Shown piece by piece: positions 19,047 through 27,146 of a stretch of 64,000 bases of DNA. The stretch comes from Shewanella vesiculosa (lineage in GTDB: Bacteria; Pseudomonadota; Gammaproteobacteria; Enterobacterales; Shewanellaceae), in contig NZ_CP073588.1 in assembly GCF_021560015.1 (NCBI RefSeq), forward strand, positions 2,046,001-2,110,000, given 5' to 3'. The translations under genes and the position numbers were made by a program. Position 1 is the first letter of the stretch. Every line of letters begins with the position of its first letter. The notes under the pieces are model-generated. The model was not told the DNA's origin. It did no database searches and saw only the letters and a program-made list of their open reading frames with translations.

Positions 19047-20936
19047 TTATTGACAGAACTCCAAGTTAGAGCGATTAGGCTCAATTTTCCCATTAGCTTG
19101 TGAATAGCTTAACGTCCACTCATGTACTCTAGTGACGATTTCAAAGCCTAAAGCCACAATGCCTTTTAACTGCACGATAAGCTCGTCACCATATCGATTA
19201 AGTTTATAGGTACTAGATTCAGCATTATCATGAGCTGAATTACAGGATTGCTTAGGTAATACCTCGCTTCTATCAGAATCTATTCCCGCATTAATTTCCG
19301 CATTGGCATCTTGGAATTTTCCTGGATTTCCAGAAATGCCATTCATGTTCAATCCCTGATGGCACTTAGCATTTTCCGAACTTGTTATGGGCACATTGAT
19401 TGAACTCAACGTAGGTTGAGCCACTGCATCCCTAGAGTCTTCATAGGCATTGCGGCAATTGTCATCAGAAATATGATTTAAAGACTTTTGTTTTTTATGT
19501 TCATATAGAGGCCTAATTAACTGATCATCACGCTTACAAAAAACGCCACCCATGAGTTCAGTGTAACGACCCCAATCGGAGTCATCAGCCGCCTGTCTAA
19601 TTTCTTCCACCCACTCTAGGCTTCCATCAGTGATTTTACTTAAGCGTCTTAATTCACGCCAAGGTGTTACGCCTACCCCACCAATTTGCTGAAATTGACG
19701 AATGCCCCAACAGGAAGCCCAAACACGAATACGTGTAGCTGCGGTAACAGACTCAGTTCCATAAAGGTCATGTTCAATCCCTTCACCATCAATTCCTTTG
19801 GCTACATACTTGGCAATATATCCCGTTGCAGAACCTTTATTTGGGTCAATATACTCAACCTTAAAGCGGCGCTCTTTTGCGCCTTGTTCGTCACCATCTT
19901 CTTGCAGACAATATTCTTGGAATGTTTTTACTAACGCTTCTTGTTGCTCTGTTGGCAAAAATAATAACAAGTGCCAATGCGGTGTACCGTCATGGTGTGG
20001 TTCGGCCACTCTAAAACCAAATGGAGTGATCTTGTCACGGTTAAGCGATGCGCGTATGCGCTGAAAAGTTCGATTTAGGTAATCTTGTCCATCCAAAGGC
20101 GTAGCCCCCTGCCATTTAGGGTTTTCAGCGCCCGATGTGGCAAAGCAACGATGATATTTAGAGGGTGTAGTCATTGTCAAAAATACAGCTGAATAGCCAT
20201 GCTTTGTGGCGTAATCTTCAAAACCACGAATGCGAACCATCAATTCAGCTTTACGGATTTTAGGATTAGACACATTAAGGTCTGATAATTCAGCAAGGCT
20301 TACACTGTAGTCAAGCTCATTAGTGGCTAAGGTATTCTCAAGCTGTTCACGACTGTTCAGCCATTGGTTTTTAATGCTCTCAACGGTAATATCACTGGCA
20401 TAAATACTACGATGACGACTAATTTGGTTTAGGAGCCGCGAAATAGTTTCAACTTGCCTGTTATGGAGCCGTCTAAGTTTTGGTTTCCACCATAGCGGAT
20501 CACATCCACGCTTAATCACCCCCATGACTTTTGAATATTCTTCATCGGTCAAACAGTCATTTTCGAGGTGATTTAAAATAGTATCCGTTAATGGGCACGG
20601 CTTAATTTGATGGCAATTTATATAGCGCGAAATTGCAAAATAGGTATGTTTTAAACCATTAGAGTGATGCCTAATAACCATATTGGCGCATTGGCGAGCG
20701 TGGTGTTTAGACTTTTGCTTAAAATTTGGAGATTTAATATTAACGCTAGTCATTCGAATACTGCTATAGCCCAGTATTTTTGAAATAGCTTTCGTTGTTT
20801 GTATCAAATCTAAATTAGCTTCACTATGGTGTGAAAAGCGATCATAACGCTGCTTTAGTACAGTCTTATAGATTTGAGGAATGCCATGAAGTCTTTTAGC
20901 AACAAAGCGAGCATTATCCATTTCAACTCTAGTCAT
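19047..20936 (-). CDS. Phage GPA-type HUH replication endonuclease
   Basis: A rolling-circle replication initiator of the phage replication gene A family, 629 residues. The start at 20936 (MTRVEMDNARF) has a GGAGGG site eight bases upstream and overlaps the preceding gene by eight bases. Visible motifs are AVFLTMTTPSKYH (motif I), the metal-binding HUH motif in TPHWHLLLF, and the two-tyrosine catalytic motif in GYIAKYVAKG (tyrosines four apart). This enzyme nicks the origin and carries the 5' end on tyrosine. The last 150 or so residues are polar and poorly conserved-looking. It implies that the island replicates, or once replicated, as a phage-like or satellite element. Confidence 0.88.
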   Translation of the reverse strand: MTRVEMDNARFVAKRLHGIPQIYKTVLKQRYDRFSHHSEANLDLIQTTKAISKILGYSSIRMTSVNIKSPNFKQKSKHHARQCANMVIRHHSNGLKHTYFAISRYINCHQIKPCPLTDTILNHLENDCLTDEEYSKVMGVIKRGCDPLWWKPKLRRLHNRQVETISRLLNQISRHRSIYASDITVESIKNQWLNSREQLENTLATNELDYSVSLAELSDLNVSNPKIRKAELMVRIRGFEDYATKHGYSAVFLTMTTPSKYHRCFATSGAENPKWQGATPLDGQDYLNRTFQRIRASLNRDKITPFGFRVAEPHHDGTPHWHLLLFLPTEQQEALVKTFQEYCLQEDGDEQGAKERRFKVEYIDPNKGSATGYIAKYVAKGIDGEGIEHDLYGTESVTAATRIRVWASCWGIRQFQQIGGVGVTPWRELRRLSKITDGSLEWVEEIRQAADDSDWGRYTELMGGVFCKRDDQLIRPLYEHKKQKSLNHISDDNCRNAYEDSRDAVAQPTLSSINVPITSSENAKCHQGLNMNGISGNPGKFQDANAEINAGIDSDRSEVLPKQSCNSAHDNAESSTYKLNRYGDELIVQLKGIVALGFEIVTRVHEWTLSYSQANGKIEPNRSNLEFCQ

Positions 20937-21207
20937 TAGACTGCCCTCCATGCTGCTTTAACCATTCATACCCACGATGATTAAGTGAGCAACGTTGCCA
21001 CTTTACGCCCGCAACGTAATGAGTACTCTCGGCCAAGAAGCCTTGTAGCTTCAATTTAAACAATGTTCGTTTTTGAAAATGGCCTATATATGAGTCATAA
21101 CCGATCATCTTGCCTAGGTCAGGACATATCTCAATACAGACCTCGATGTGGTTATCTTGCGATAACCACTCAATGAATGTGACTTGTTCATTAGTAAAGA
21201 CGGCCAT
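20929..21207 (-). CDS. Unrecognised 92-residue protein before the replication gene
   Basis: A small protein of unknown function. It has no membrane segment and looks like a compact winged-helix-sized domain (FTNEQVTFIEWLSQ at the start, CSLNHRGYEWLKQHGG at the end). Its start overlaps the upstream gene's stop by one base and its stop overlaps the rep start by eight bases. That tight coupling argues that it is real and works with the replication protein, perhaps as an accessory or control protein. No family is recognised. Confidence 0.6.
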   Translation of the reverse strand: MAVFTNEQVTFIEWLSQDNHIEVCIEICPDLGKMIGYDSYIGHFQKRTLFKLKLQGFLAESTHYVAGVKWQRCSLNHRGYEWLKQHGGQSND

Positions 21208-21479
21208 TATTTGCCCCCTTCACTATCTGAAGCCGTTACGTTGTGTAATAGGCTCACTTCTATACTGTCAGAATTGTCATCCATGGACTCATTAACAGGT
21301 ACATATTCCGTTAACGGGTACAGACTCGATTCATTGGCTTCATATTGCCGTAACAGAATAATGTTTTCGTTATGTTCTCGAAGTTCATTAATTTCATCAA
21401 CAGTACTTTTAAGAATGCTAGTCATATTTAATAACGAGCAAATAATGATTCCCGATAAAAAGCTATACAGTGTGTTCAT
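21207..21479 (-). CDS. Unrecognised 90-residue protein with one hydrophobic segment
   Basis: I chose the start at 21479 (MNTLYSFLSG) because a GGGAGGG site precedes it closely; a longer frame would begin at 21509. Residues 5-17 are hydrophobic (FLSGIIICSLL), followed by a heptad-like stretch (TVDEINELREHNENI) and an acidic C-terminus. This suggests a small single-pass membrane protein. It overlaps the end of the AlpA-like gene by 17 bases and the next start by one base, forming a four-gene unit ending in rep. Function unknown. Confidence 0.5.
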   Translation of the reverse strand: MNTLYSFLSGIIICSLLNMTSILKSTVDEINELREHNENIILLRQYEANESSLYPLTEYVPVNESMDDNSDSIEVSLLHNVTASDSEGGK

Positions 21480-21648
21480 ATACCCTCCCGTTAACGAAGT
21501 TTTCAACATCGCTTTGGCGGTACATCACACGACGACCAACTTTGATAAAATTAAGAGGATAGCGGCCAGTACAACGCCACACTGAAAGCGTGCCTATTGT
21601 CACGCCTAAGTATCTCGCCACTTCCGCAGGGGTGAGTAGTGTATTCAT
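21463..21648 (-). CDS. AlpA/excisionase-type helix-turn-helix regulator
   Basis: A 61-residue MerR-like, AlpA-type DNA-binding protein. The sequence TPAEVARYLGVTIGTLSVWR is the helix-turn-helix, followed by the wing KVGRRVMYRQSDVENFV, as in excisionases and AlpA. Such proteins bind attachment sites or turn on integrase and replication genes of islands and satellites. It heads a compact minus-strand unit with two small genes and the HUH replication gene, so control of replication or excision is a fair inference. Confidence 0.82.
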   Translation of the reverse strand: MNTLLTPAEVARYLGVTIGTLSVWRCTGRYPLNFIKVGRRVMYRQSDVENFVNGRVYEHTV

Positions 21649-21724
21649 ATTAACTCCGATTAGATTGTGTATGTCGAAGTGAAGAATATGATCGGAAATT
21701 TTTGAAGTATGCGCTTGTGAGGGT

Positions 21725-21758
21725 CAAAAAGGTGTTTCTCAGGGTGAGAAACACCTTT
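21725..21758 (-). terminator. Terminator after the 384-residue protein gene
   Basis: A perfect 13-bp stem (AAAGGTGTTTCTC and its complement, loop AGGGT) at 21728-21758, with a T-rich tail on the minus strand (CACCTTTTTGACC). It lies 11 bases after the stop of the gene at 21769-22923 and insulates it from the AlpA-rep unit. Confidence 0.85.
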
Positions 21759-21768
21759 CGTATTTATA

Positions 21769-22923
21769 CTAGTTTTTGAATTTTTTACTGAGTTCAAGCA
21801 TTATTTGGGTTCTAGTTTGAACTGTTGATTCTAGCTCATGAGGTAATACTTGAAGTTTTACACCATCAAATCCACATATCTCAATTGGTGCGTCATGGTC
21901 GGCATCCCATATTTCACCAGTATTTGTATCTATGGCATAGTGGTCATCCTGAGTTACATCTATGCCGTAGATTTTGGCAAAACTAGCCCAAGAATGTTGT
22001 TCTATTGGGTTTTCGTTTCTTTCAATAAGATGAGATATTAATTCCCTATTAGGGTCTTGAAGTGCAAATAACTTTAACCATTGATTAGAAAAGTCATGTC
22101 TTAAATCCCAGTATGGTTCTAGTTTATCTAGCATCCTATCAATTGGGATATGGTAGCAAATAGAATCAATTAAACTAAAATCTTTAGATTCAATGATTTG
22201 ATTAATATTAGGTGTAGCTAAGTCTGATAGTTGAGTGTTAGTGACAAAGGACTCTAATACCTGATGTTTTGTTATCATTTTACAATATTTATCAGCTAGT
22301 TGTTGTTGCTGATTATCCAAAGCTTTTCCATTCAGGCTATTTTCGTACCAATCTTTCCCTGTTTCATCATAAGGAACACCATACAAATCATCTAAAATCC
22401 ATAAAAACTCTAACAATTTTGATTCTTTATCACCATCTTTAGAGGCTTGCTGCAATGCTGTGTACAAAGTTTGTACATCTACTTCAAACCCCTTAAAAGA
22501 AAATGACTCTACCGCCTGTAAAGTATCTTCTTCTAAATCGTCCTCGTCATAATCATCGTCTACATCAAGCCATTCACTACCAAAACTAGTTAAATAATAG
22601 AGAGCCTGCTGGTTAATTAATACCGAAGATTTTTCTAACAAAGGGACTAGTTGATCACTTATCAATTTGCTTAGTTGTTGAGCAACCTTTGTAGTCTGAT
22701 TAAAAGAGATAGCTCTTTCTTGGCATCTAATAAATGCCGCTTGCAGGTCATTTTTTGCAAGTTCTATCGATTTATTTAGTGAGGTTTTCTTCAATGCCGC
22801 ATGAGATTTTTCACCAAGAAAAGCAGCTGTTAACTCGAATATCTGAGCTCTTGATACAGTGCAGTTAGGTATGTTTTTTATTTGTGAAGATACGTTGAAA
22901 ACGTAAGATGAAAGCATGTTCAT
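21769..22923 (-). CDS. Unrecognised 384-residue island protein
   Basis: I do not recognise a family with confidence. The first 50 residues (VSRAQIFELTAAFLGEKSHAALKK) look like a short helical domain found at the N-terminus of several hypothetical proteins of mobile elements. A very acidic stretch (DVDDDYDEDDLEED) lies near residue 120. The C-terminal part has DDHYAIDTNTGEIWDAD, a beta-rich segment. There is no signal peptide. It is a single-gene unit with its own terminator at 21728-21758. A protein acting in the cytoplasm is likely; no enzymatic motif is seen. Confidence 0.65.
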   Translation of the reverse strand: MNMLSSYVFNVSSQIKNIPNCTVSRAQIFELTAAFLGEKSHAALKKTSLNKSIELAKNDLQAAFIRCQERAISFNQTTKVAQQLSKLISDQLVPLLEKSSVLINQQALYYLTSFGSEWLDVDDDYDEDDLEEDTLQAVESFSFKGFEVDVQTLYTALQQASKDGDKESKLLEFLWILDDLYGVPYDETGKDWYENSLNGKALDNQQQQLADKYCKMITKHQVLESFVTNTQLSDLATPNINQIIESKDFSLIDSICYHIPIDRMLDKLEPYWDLRHDFSNQWLKLFALQDPNRELISHLIERNENPIEQHSWASFAKIYGIDVTQDDHYAIDTNTGEIWDADHDAPIEICGFDGVKLQVLPHELESTVQTRTQIMLELSKKFKN

Positions 22924-23152
22924 AAATTAACTCCGCGGTTGAGTGCGTTGCATTTAAGCATTACCACATGCGATTAAGGCGAGGCTTCTCAACCAAGTCA
23001 ATTTAAGTATAAAGATGTAAGCAGATTGTATTTAAACTTTCGTTTTTAGTGCCTTTTTTCACTCGCATGTAAGTGAGGCTGGCGCCTAAAAAAGAAGTTA
23101 CAATAATGTTCGATCGGAAGCAAGTTAAAATACTGATGAGAGCAATTCATAA

Positions 23153-24037
23153 CTATACAGATTGTTTACGATTTTCACTCAAAAACCATCTATAAACTGT
23201 TTGAAACCCTTGGTATTCACTAGTAAATTGATGCTCAATCTCGTTTGCATACTGATTGATTTTTGGAAAATATTTTTCAGTAGCCTGTTTGGGGTTTTTA
23301 TAAGATTTATTACGATACAAGCTCAACGCAAACTCGCGTCTCAAATTATTCTTCATATGCCTAGTCTGCTTTCCTTTCTTTGAATGTTGGCTAGCAACTT
23401 CAATCGCCCCTTTATGTTTTGTTACCTCAGTTTGAAGTGACTGATACCTTTCATTAGCATCAACAAATTGACGTTTGGTAAACATTTGAAATAACAACTT
23501 GGCTTGCTTGGGCATACCTGCAATCTGGCAGGCTATTGCGGCATGAATTAATTCAGCGCTTTCTTCACTGATATGATTCAGTATTGAAAGTGCCTCAATA
23601 CCACCTTCGCCTCCAAATGCTTCATGCAGATTTTGAGCGTTGGCAAACAGTCTTATCTCTTGAATATCGTCAAGAGGATCTGCTGCAAGCGATTCAAATA
23701 AGGAATTAAAAATATCTGCGCCTTCAAGCTGTTCAGTTTCTAGTATTGACTGACTATCATCAACTTTCGAAAGCGCTTTGGCTAATGACTCTTCATTAGT
23801 GCCTTCTGGGAGAAAAGGTTTAACGGCTGAATATTTTTGAGTAAGCATGTCGAATGACTGCAAGCTGGCTAAAAAATCGGCTTTCAGCTTTTGATTAGCA
23901 TGTTCTGACGAATTTAAAATATTAACCATTTGCAACTTCAGCGCTTCAGGCATTTCGGTTAGAAGTTCTTCTAACTGATTATCGACTTCAGACTTTTGAG
24001 GTTTAGTTTGTTGGTTAGACTCTTTATTGAGGTTCAT
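23153..24037 (-). CDS. Unrecognised 294-residue protein next to the tRNA
   Basis: Unknown function. The protein is mostly helical and charged, with no signal peptide or membrane segment. Polar segments at the N-terminus (KESNQQTKPQKSEVDNQ) and a basic cluster near residue 220 (KKGKQTRHMKNNLRREFAL) may contact nucleic acid. It occupies the tRNA-proximal position where an integrase gene is usually found, but shows none of the tyrosine-recombinase residues. It is separated from the 384-residue gene by 230 AT-rich bases. Confidence 0.6.
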   Translation of the reverse strand: MNLNKESNQQTKPQKSEVDNQLEELLTEMPEALKLQMVNILNSSEHANQKLKADFLASLQSFDMLTQKYSAVKPFLPEGTNEESLAKALSKVDDSQSILETEQLEGADIFNSLFESLAADPLDDIQEIRLFANAQNLHEAFGGEGGIEALSILNHISEESAELIHAAIACQIAGMPKQAKLLFQMFTKRQFVDANERYQSLQTEVTKHKGAIEVASQHSKKGKQTRHMKNNLRREFALSLYRNKSYKNPKQATEKYFPKINQYANEIEHQFTSEYQGFQTVYRWFLSENRKQSV

Positions 24038-24174
24038 TACACAATACTTCCATGTTTTAGCTTTAATAGAAAACTATTGGAAATACGCTTAAATGTCCAT
24101 GATTGAGTTCAAACTATCGAAAAGCGGAGTTTTGAAGAATGCTCGAAAAAAAATTCCAAAAAAGTGGTTTCCAG

Positions 24175-24195
24175 AGGCGGCACATAGGCGGCACA
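24175..24195. repeat. Tandem 10-bp direct repeat beside tRNA-Arg
   Basis: AGGCGGCACA occurs twice, at 24175-24184 and 24186-24195, one base apart, 53 bases from the tRNA 3' end. Short direct repeats in this position can be recombination-directionality or integrase arm sites, but this is only positional reasoning. Confidence 0.5.
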
Positions 24196-24247
24196 ACTTT
24201 TGACAATTTTGTTAAGTATTTGATTTTCAAGGAAAAAAGAGGTGTTA

Positions 24248-24323
24248 TGGTCTCCCCACAGGGACTCGAACCCCGATCGGCCGCTTAGGAGGCGGCTGCT
24301 CTATCCTGTTGAGCTATAGAGAG
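24248..24323 (-). tRNA. tRNA-Arg, anticodon CCU
   Basis: A full cloverleaf folds on the minus strand: acceptor CTCTCTA with TGGGGAG, U8-A9, a D-arm starting GCTC, anticodon stem GCCGC/GCGGC around the loop CTCCTAA (anticodon CCT, reading AGG), and a T-arm CGGGG-TTCGAGT-CCCTG. The 3' CCA is encoded. The 3' end faces the island. tRNA-Arg(CCU) is a rarely used tRNA and a frequent target of integrating elements. Confidence 0.95.
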
Positions 24324-24392
24324 ACCCAGTGATTATACTGAGTTTATAATCGAATTAAACCTTTTAAATTTAATTGCTTAATTAACAACCAA

Positions 24393-25619
24393 CTAGTTCT
24401 TAATTGCAATGTCATTCACTTGAATATTATATGCACTGTCGATACCGTCAAAGATTGCCGTTGAACTGTCTTCAGTCACTTGTTCGATAACCACATTCGC
24501 CCGACTTTTAGTCGCGATAGCGCGCATAGAGTTGAATCTGTCGGGGATGTTTTTCTGTAGGACGATTTGGAACTTATCACCCATTTTAACGCCATTTTTA
24601 CGGCCTAAATTAATGATAATGCGATCACCATCTCTTGCGACAATTTGGCCTAGTAATGGTCGGCAATTGAGTTGCTTATCTAACGACATAACACTTTGTT
24701 GTAAAATATCACTGATCGCCTGGCCATAAGATGATCGCCAAAAGCGTTGATTAGCTGGTGACACTATTTCTTGTCGTTCAAATTCCCAAGGCGCTGATGT
24801 CGCGAATGATTCCGACCAGACCACTTCACCGCTAATGCCATGATAAAGGGTTAATTTAAGGATAAATTGCCTCAGTGGATCATCTTCTACAAAGCCCAAA
24901 TAACTGCTTTGTACTGGTTCAGTTGAAATATCAATAATTTCGGGCTGCAGCAAATATTGGCTGTCGGTGAGTTCACCTAACCAACTGGGTATGCGGTTAC
25001 CTCTAAAATTGACCAATTGATTGGTATTATCAATTTTCTCATCTGCATGTAGCCTGGCAAAACTGTAACGCGATTGCGCGTTAATCGCTTTGCCTAATTG
25101 TTCGGTGATACGCTCTTCAAAGTGGGCTAATTGACCATAGCGTAATTGTTCGCGTTCTTGTAAATAAGCTTGAGGCAGCATAATCGCAGCTTTGAGTGAT
25201 TGGCTTTTACATTGGGCATCGGACTCTTGTTCGCTAAGCTCAAGCTGTAAAATGACAGTAATAGTATGCTCGCTGATCATTTCACTCATTAATTCAACAT
25301 TATTGGCCGAGCCCATACGCTGCATTTGAAAAGTATCTTGAGTAAGCCGTCCTTGATTAATTTGTTGTTCGCTAGAAAAGTTAACTCCCGCTTTTAAACT
25401 GGCATAATTTAATGCTTGGCTGATAGCGTCTTCGCGAGCTTTATCAATATCGCCATTAACAATTTTGGCTTTGCCAGTCACTTCAATTTGTTCAGCAAAT
25501 GCAGACATTGTCACTAGCAAGCCACTTGCACATAATATGGCTATGACAGCAAGATGACTAAAGGGATTAGCTCGGTTAGTAGGGCTGTGTCGGATCAGCA
25601 TACGATGTCCTAATGTCAA
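24393..25619 (-). CDS. flgT: FlgT, flagellar H/T-ring assembly protein
   Basis: FlgT forms part of the extra basal-body rings (H ring, needed for T ring) of sodium-type or polar flagella in Vibrio and Shewanella. The 408-residue product has a hydrophobic signal segment at about residues 22-43 ending AFAEQ. The mature start, IEVTGKAKIVNGDIDKAREDAISQALNYASL, is typical. The C-terminal domain has IVARDGDRIIINLGRKNGVKMGDKF. A shorter start at MLIRHS (residue 7) is also possible. It is divergent from flgOP and 70 bases from tRNA-Arg, on the far side of the island from flgN. Confidence 0.9.
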   Translation of the reverse strand: MTLGHRMLIRHSPTNRANPFSHLAVIAILCASGLLVTMSAFAEQIEVTGKAKIVNGDIDKAREDAISQALNYASLKAGVNFSSEQQINQGRLTQDTFQMQRMGSANNVELMSEMISEHTITVILQLELSEQESDAQCKSQSLKAAIMLPQAYLQEREQLRYGQLAHFEERITEQLGKAINAQSRYSFARLHADEKIDNTNQLVNFRGNRIPSWLGELTDSQYLLQPEIIDISTEPVQSSYLGFVEDDPLRQFILKLTLYHGISGEVVWSESFATSAPWEFERQEIVSPANQRFWRSSYGQAISDILQQSVMSLDKQLNCRPLLGQIVARDGDRIIINLGRKNGVKMGDKFQIVLQKNIPDRFNSMRAIATKSRANVVIEQVTEDSSTAIFDGIDSAYNIQVNDIAIKN

Positions 25620-25732
25620 AAAAACGTCTATTTGGCCTAATAAAATGAATTAAGCTTACTCTATATTTTACAAAGCAAAAATTGTGCCTATAACCGCTTT
25701 AATAGTTTTTTTTAGATGTAGGGTAATTATAG

Positions 25733-25759
25733 TAAAGCTTCTAACGCATTTGCCGATAT
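25733..25759 (+). promoter_or_regulatory. Sigma28-type promoter of flgOP
   Basis: The plus strand reads TAAAGCTT - 11 bases - GCCGATAT, matching the sigma28 consensus at nearly every position. It is 110 bases upstream of flgO, in the flgT/flgO divergent spacer. A late-class flagellar promoter is the natural reading. Confidence 0.75.
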
Positions 25760-25869
25760 AAAGGAACGAATATTAAAGAGTAAAAAATTGACCTTAGTTA
25801 CCGATAAATAAGGCGATAAAATGACTCATTTATACCAAGATTTGCGGCATTTTTGTAAGAGGAATTATT

Positions 25870-26580
25870 ATGATTAATAGGCTTGTTGTCCCCACGGTCA
25901 TACTGGCGTCATTGACGTTAGTTGCATGCACCCAAACGCCTAATGCTGCCAATAATCTTGCCTTTAGTAATAACGGTAAATTTGTCAAAGTGGTCGATGA
26001 AGATCAGGTTTATCAGCACAAGCTAGCTTATGATATACAAGCTGTTGGAATATCGCCTAAGGGCCAGGTCAATGTGTGGGCAGAAAAGTTAGTCAACGAA
26101 TTAGTATTGCAAAATGATGCCCTTCGCCCTGATGAACCACTGCTCATTTCTACGCCGGTAATGGCCAGCAATTTAAATACATCCAATGAGTTAGGCCTTC
26201 AATTACAGCAAGGATTGCTTGCTGCATTCCATGCCCATGAGTTTAATTTGGTTGATTTAAACGTCGCAACTAATTTACGCGCAACAGAGCAAGGTGAATT
26301 TATGTTGAGCCGAAACTGGGAGCTGCTGCGTTCCGATTTACCGGTAGCGCACGTTTTGGTATCAACCATGACCTTAACACCTGAAGGAATCGTCTTTAAC
26401 GGCCGGATAGTGAATGTGACCAATAATAGAGTGGTTTCGGCGGTGCAATCATTTGTGGCGGCGTCGAGCTTATCGGGTTATTTACAACCTTCTGAAATGA
26501 TTGAATCGCGTAGTGGTTTACTGTATCGCCACGAAAATAAGGGCGACAGTCGTTATACCGTATTAGGAGATAAGCTATGA
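25870..26580 (+). CDS. flgO: FlgO, outer-membrane flagellar lipoprotein
   Basis: FlgO is an outer-membrane protein of the H ring needed for stable flagella in Vibrio. The 236-residue product has a lipobox-like signal (ASLTLVACTQTP), placing the mature N-terminus at Cys20. The core DEPLLISTPVMASNLNTSNELGLQLQQGL and the C-terminal HVLVSTMTLTPEGIVFNGRIVNV match the FlgO family. Its stop overlaps the flgP start by four bases (ATGA), so the two genes are cotranscribed. It is divergent from flgT. Confidence 0.88.
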   Translation: MINRLVVPTVILASLTLVACTQTPNAANNLAFSNNGKFVKVVDEDQVYQHKLAYDIQAVGISPKGQVNVWAEKLVNELVLQNDALRPDEPLLISTPVMASNLNTSNELGLQLQQGLLAAFHAHEFNLVDLNVATNLRATEQGEFMLSRNWELLRSDLPVAHVLVSTMTLTPEGIVFNGRIVNVTNNRVVSAVQSFVAASSLSGYLQPSEMIESRSGLLYRHENKGDSRYTVLGDKL

Positions 26581-27023
26581 AGTCGTTATTGTTAATTGTG
26601 CTGGTACTGTTAACTGGCTGTGTAAGCAAGGATAAATATGTCCAGTGGGAAACCGAAGCTCCAGCCTCGTTCCCTACCCTAACCGCAATTGGTTATGCAC
26701 CCTTAGCGACTCAGCCAAGCAAAGAACCATCGCATCGTATTTTAATGGCAATGCAAGCATCAAAAATTGCTGCATATCGTGAGTTAGCAGAGCAAGTGTA
26801 TGGCCAAAAGATTACCGCAAACAGCGACGTGAGTGAGTGGTTATTAACTGACGACAACGTTAAGTCTAGCGTGAGTGGCATTATTCGCGGGGCTAAAGTG
26901 GTAAAAACTTACCCAGCCGGTGAGTTTTATGTCACTGAGTTAGCACTTGATTTTAAACAAGTATGGCAGTTATACGAACAACAAAATCGCCCTAAGCGGG
27001 TAAAAGAAGTGACTTACTTCTAG
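26577..27023 (+). CDS. flgP: FlgP, outer-membrane lipoprotein of the flagellar basal disk
   Basis: FlgP is an LPP20-family lipoprotein that builds the outer-membrane-proximal disk or H ring. The lipobox is LLTGC (Cys15). The conserved core is RILMAMQASKIAAYRELAEQVYGQKI followed by VSGIIRGAKVVKTYPAGEFYVTELALDF. The length of 148 is normal. It overlaps flgO by four bases and is followed by a bidirectional terminator at 27092-27123. Confidence 0.92.
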   Translation: MKSLLLIVLVLLTGCVSKDKYVQWETEAPASFPTLTAIGYAPLATQPSKEPSHRILMAMQASKIAAYRELAEQVYGQKITANSDVSEWLLTDDNVKSSVSGIIRGAKVVKTYPAGEFYVTELALDFKQVWQLYEQQNRPKRVKEVTYF

Positions 27024-27091
27024 GGCCGATTTACATTAGTAGTTAAGACGATTTTATTAGATAAATGCTCAGTTGCTAGATTAGCTTTTAC

Positions 27092-27123
27092 AAAAAATGC
27101 CGCTGATATCAGCGGCATTTTTT
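27092..27123. terminator. Bidirectional terminator between flgP and the porin-like gene
   Basis: A-rich arm, 10-bp stem (TGCCGCTGAT/ATCAGCGGCA) and T-rich arm are symmetric, giving a U tract in both directions. It lies between the convergent flgP and the outer-membrane protein gene. Confidence 0.92.
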
Positions 27124-27146
27124 ATTATATGGTTTACCACTAATCG

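Larger units (their letters stand above)
14200..24247. mobile_element. Genomic island next to tRNA-Arg, splitting the flagellar cluster
   Basis: Between the DUF2947 gene and the 3' end of tRNA-Arg(CCU) every supported gene is on the minus strand and is accessory in type: IetAS defence genes, an HUH replication protein, an AlpA-like regulator and four unrecognised proteins. The flagellar genes flgN and flgT lie on either side. tRNA 3' ends are the classic integration sites for islands. No integrase gene and no clear attachment-site duplication are visible, so the left boundary is approximate and the element is probably immobile or helper-dependent. Confidence 0.65.

Noticed and set aside
24120..24200. 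End of a lost integrase gene before tRNA-Arg
   Set aside because: The repeated AGGCGGCACA looked suggestive, but no reading frame here encodes recombinase C-terminal residues.
14200..24247. Attachment-site duplication of the tRNA-Arg 3' end at the left side of the island
   Set aside because: I searched by eye for the T-arm and acceptor sequence around 14.1-14.8 kb and found no copy; a computed repeat search would be needed.
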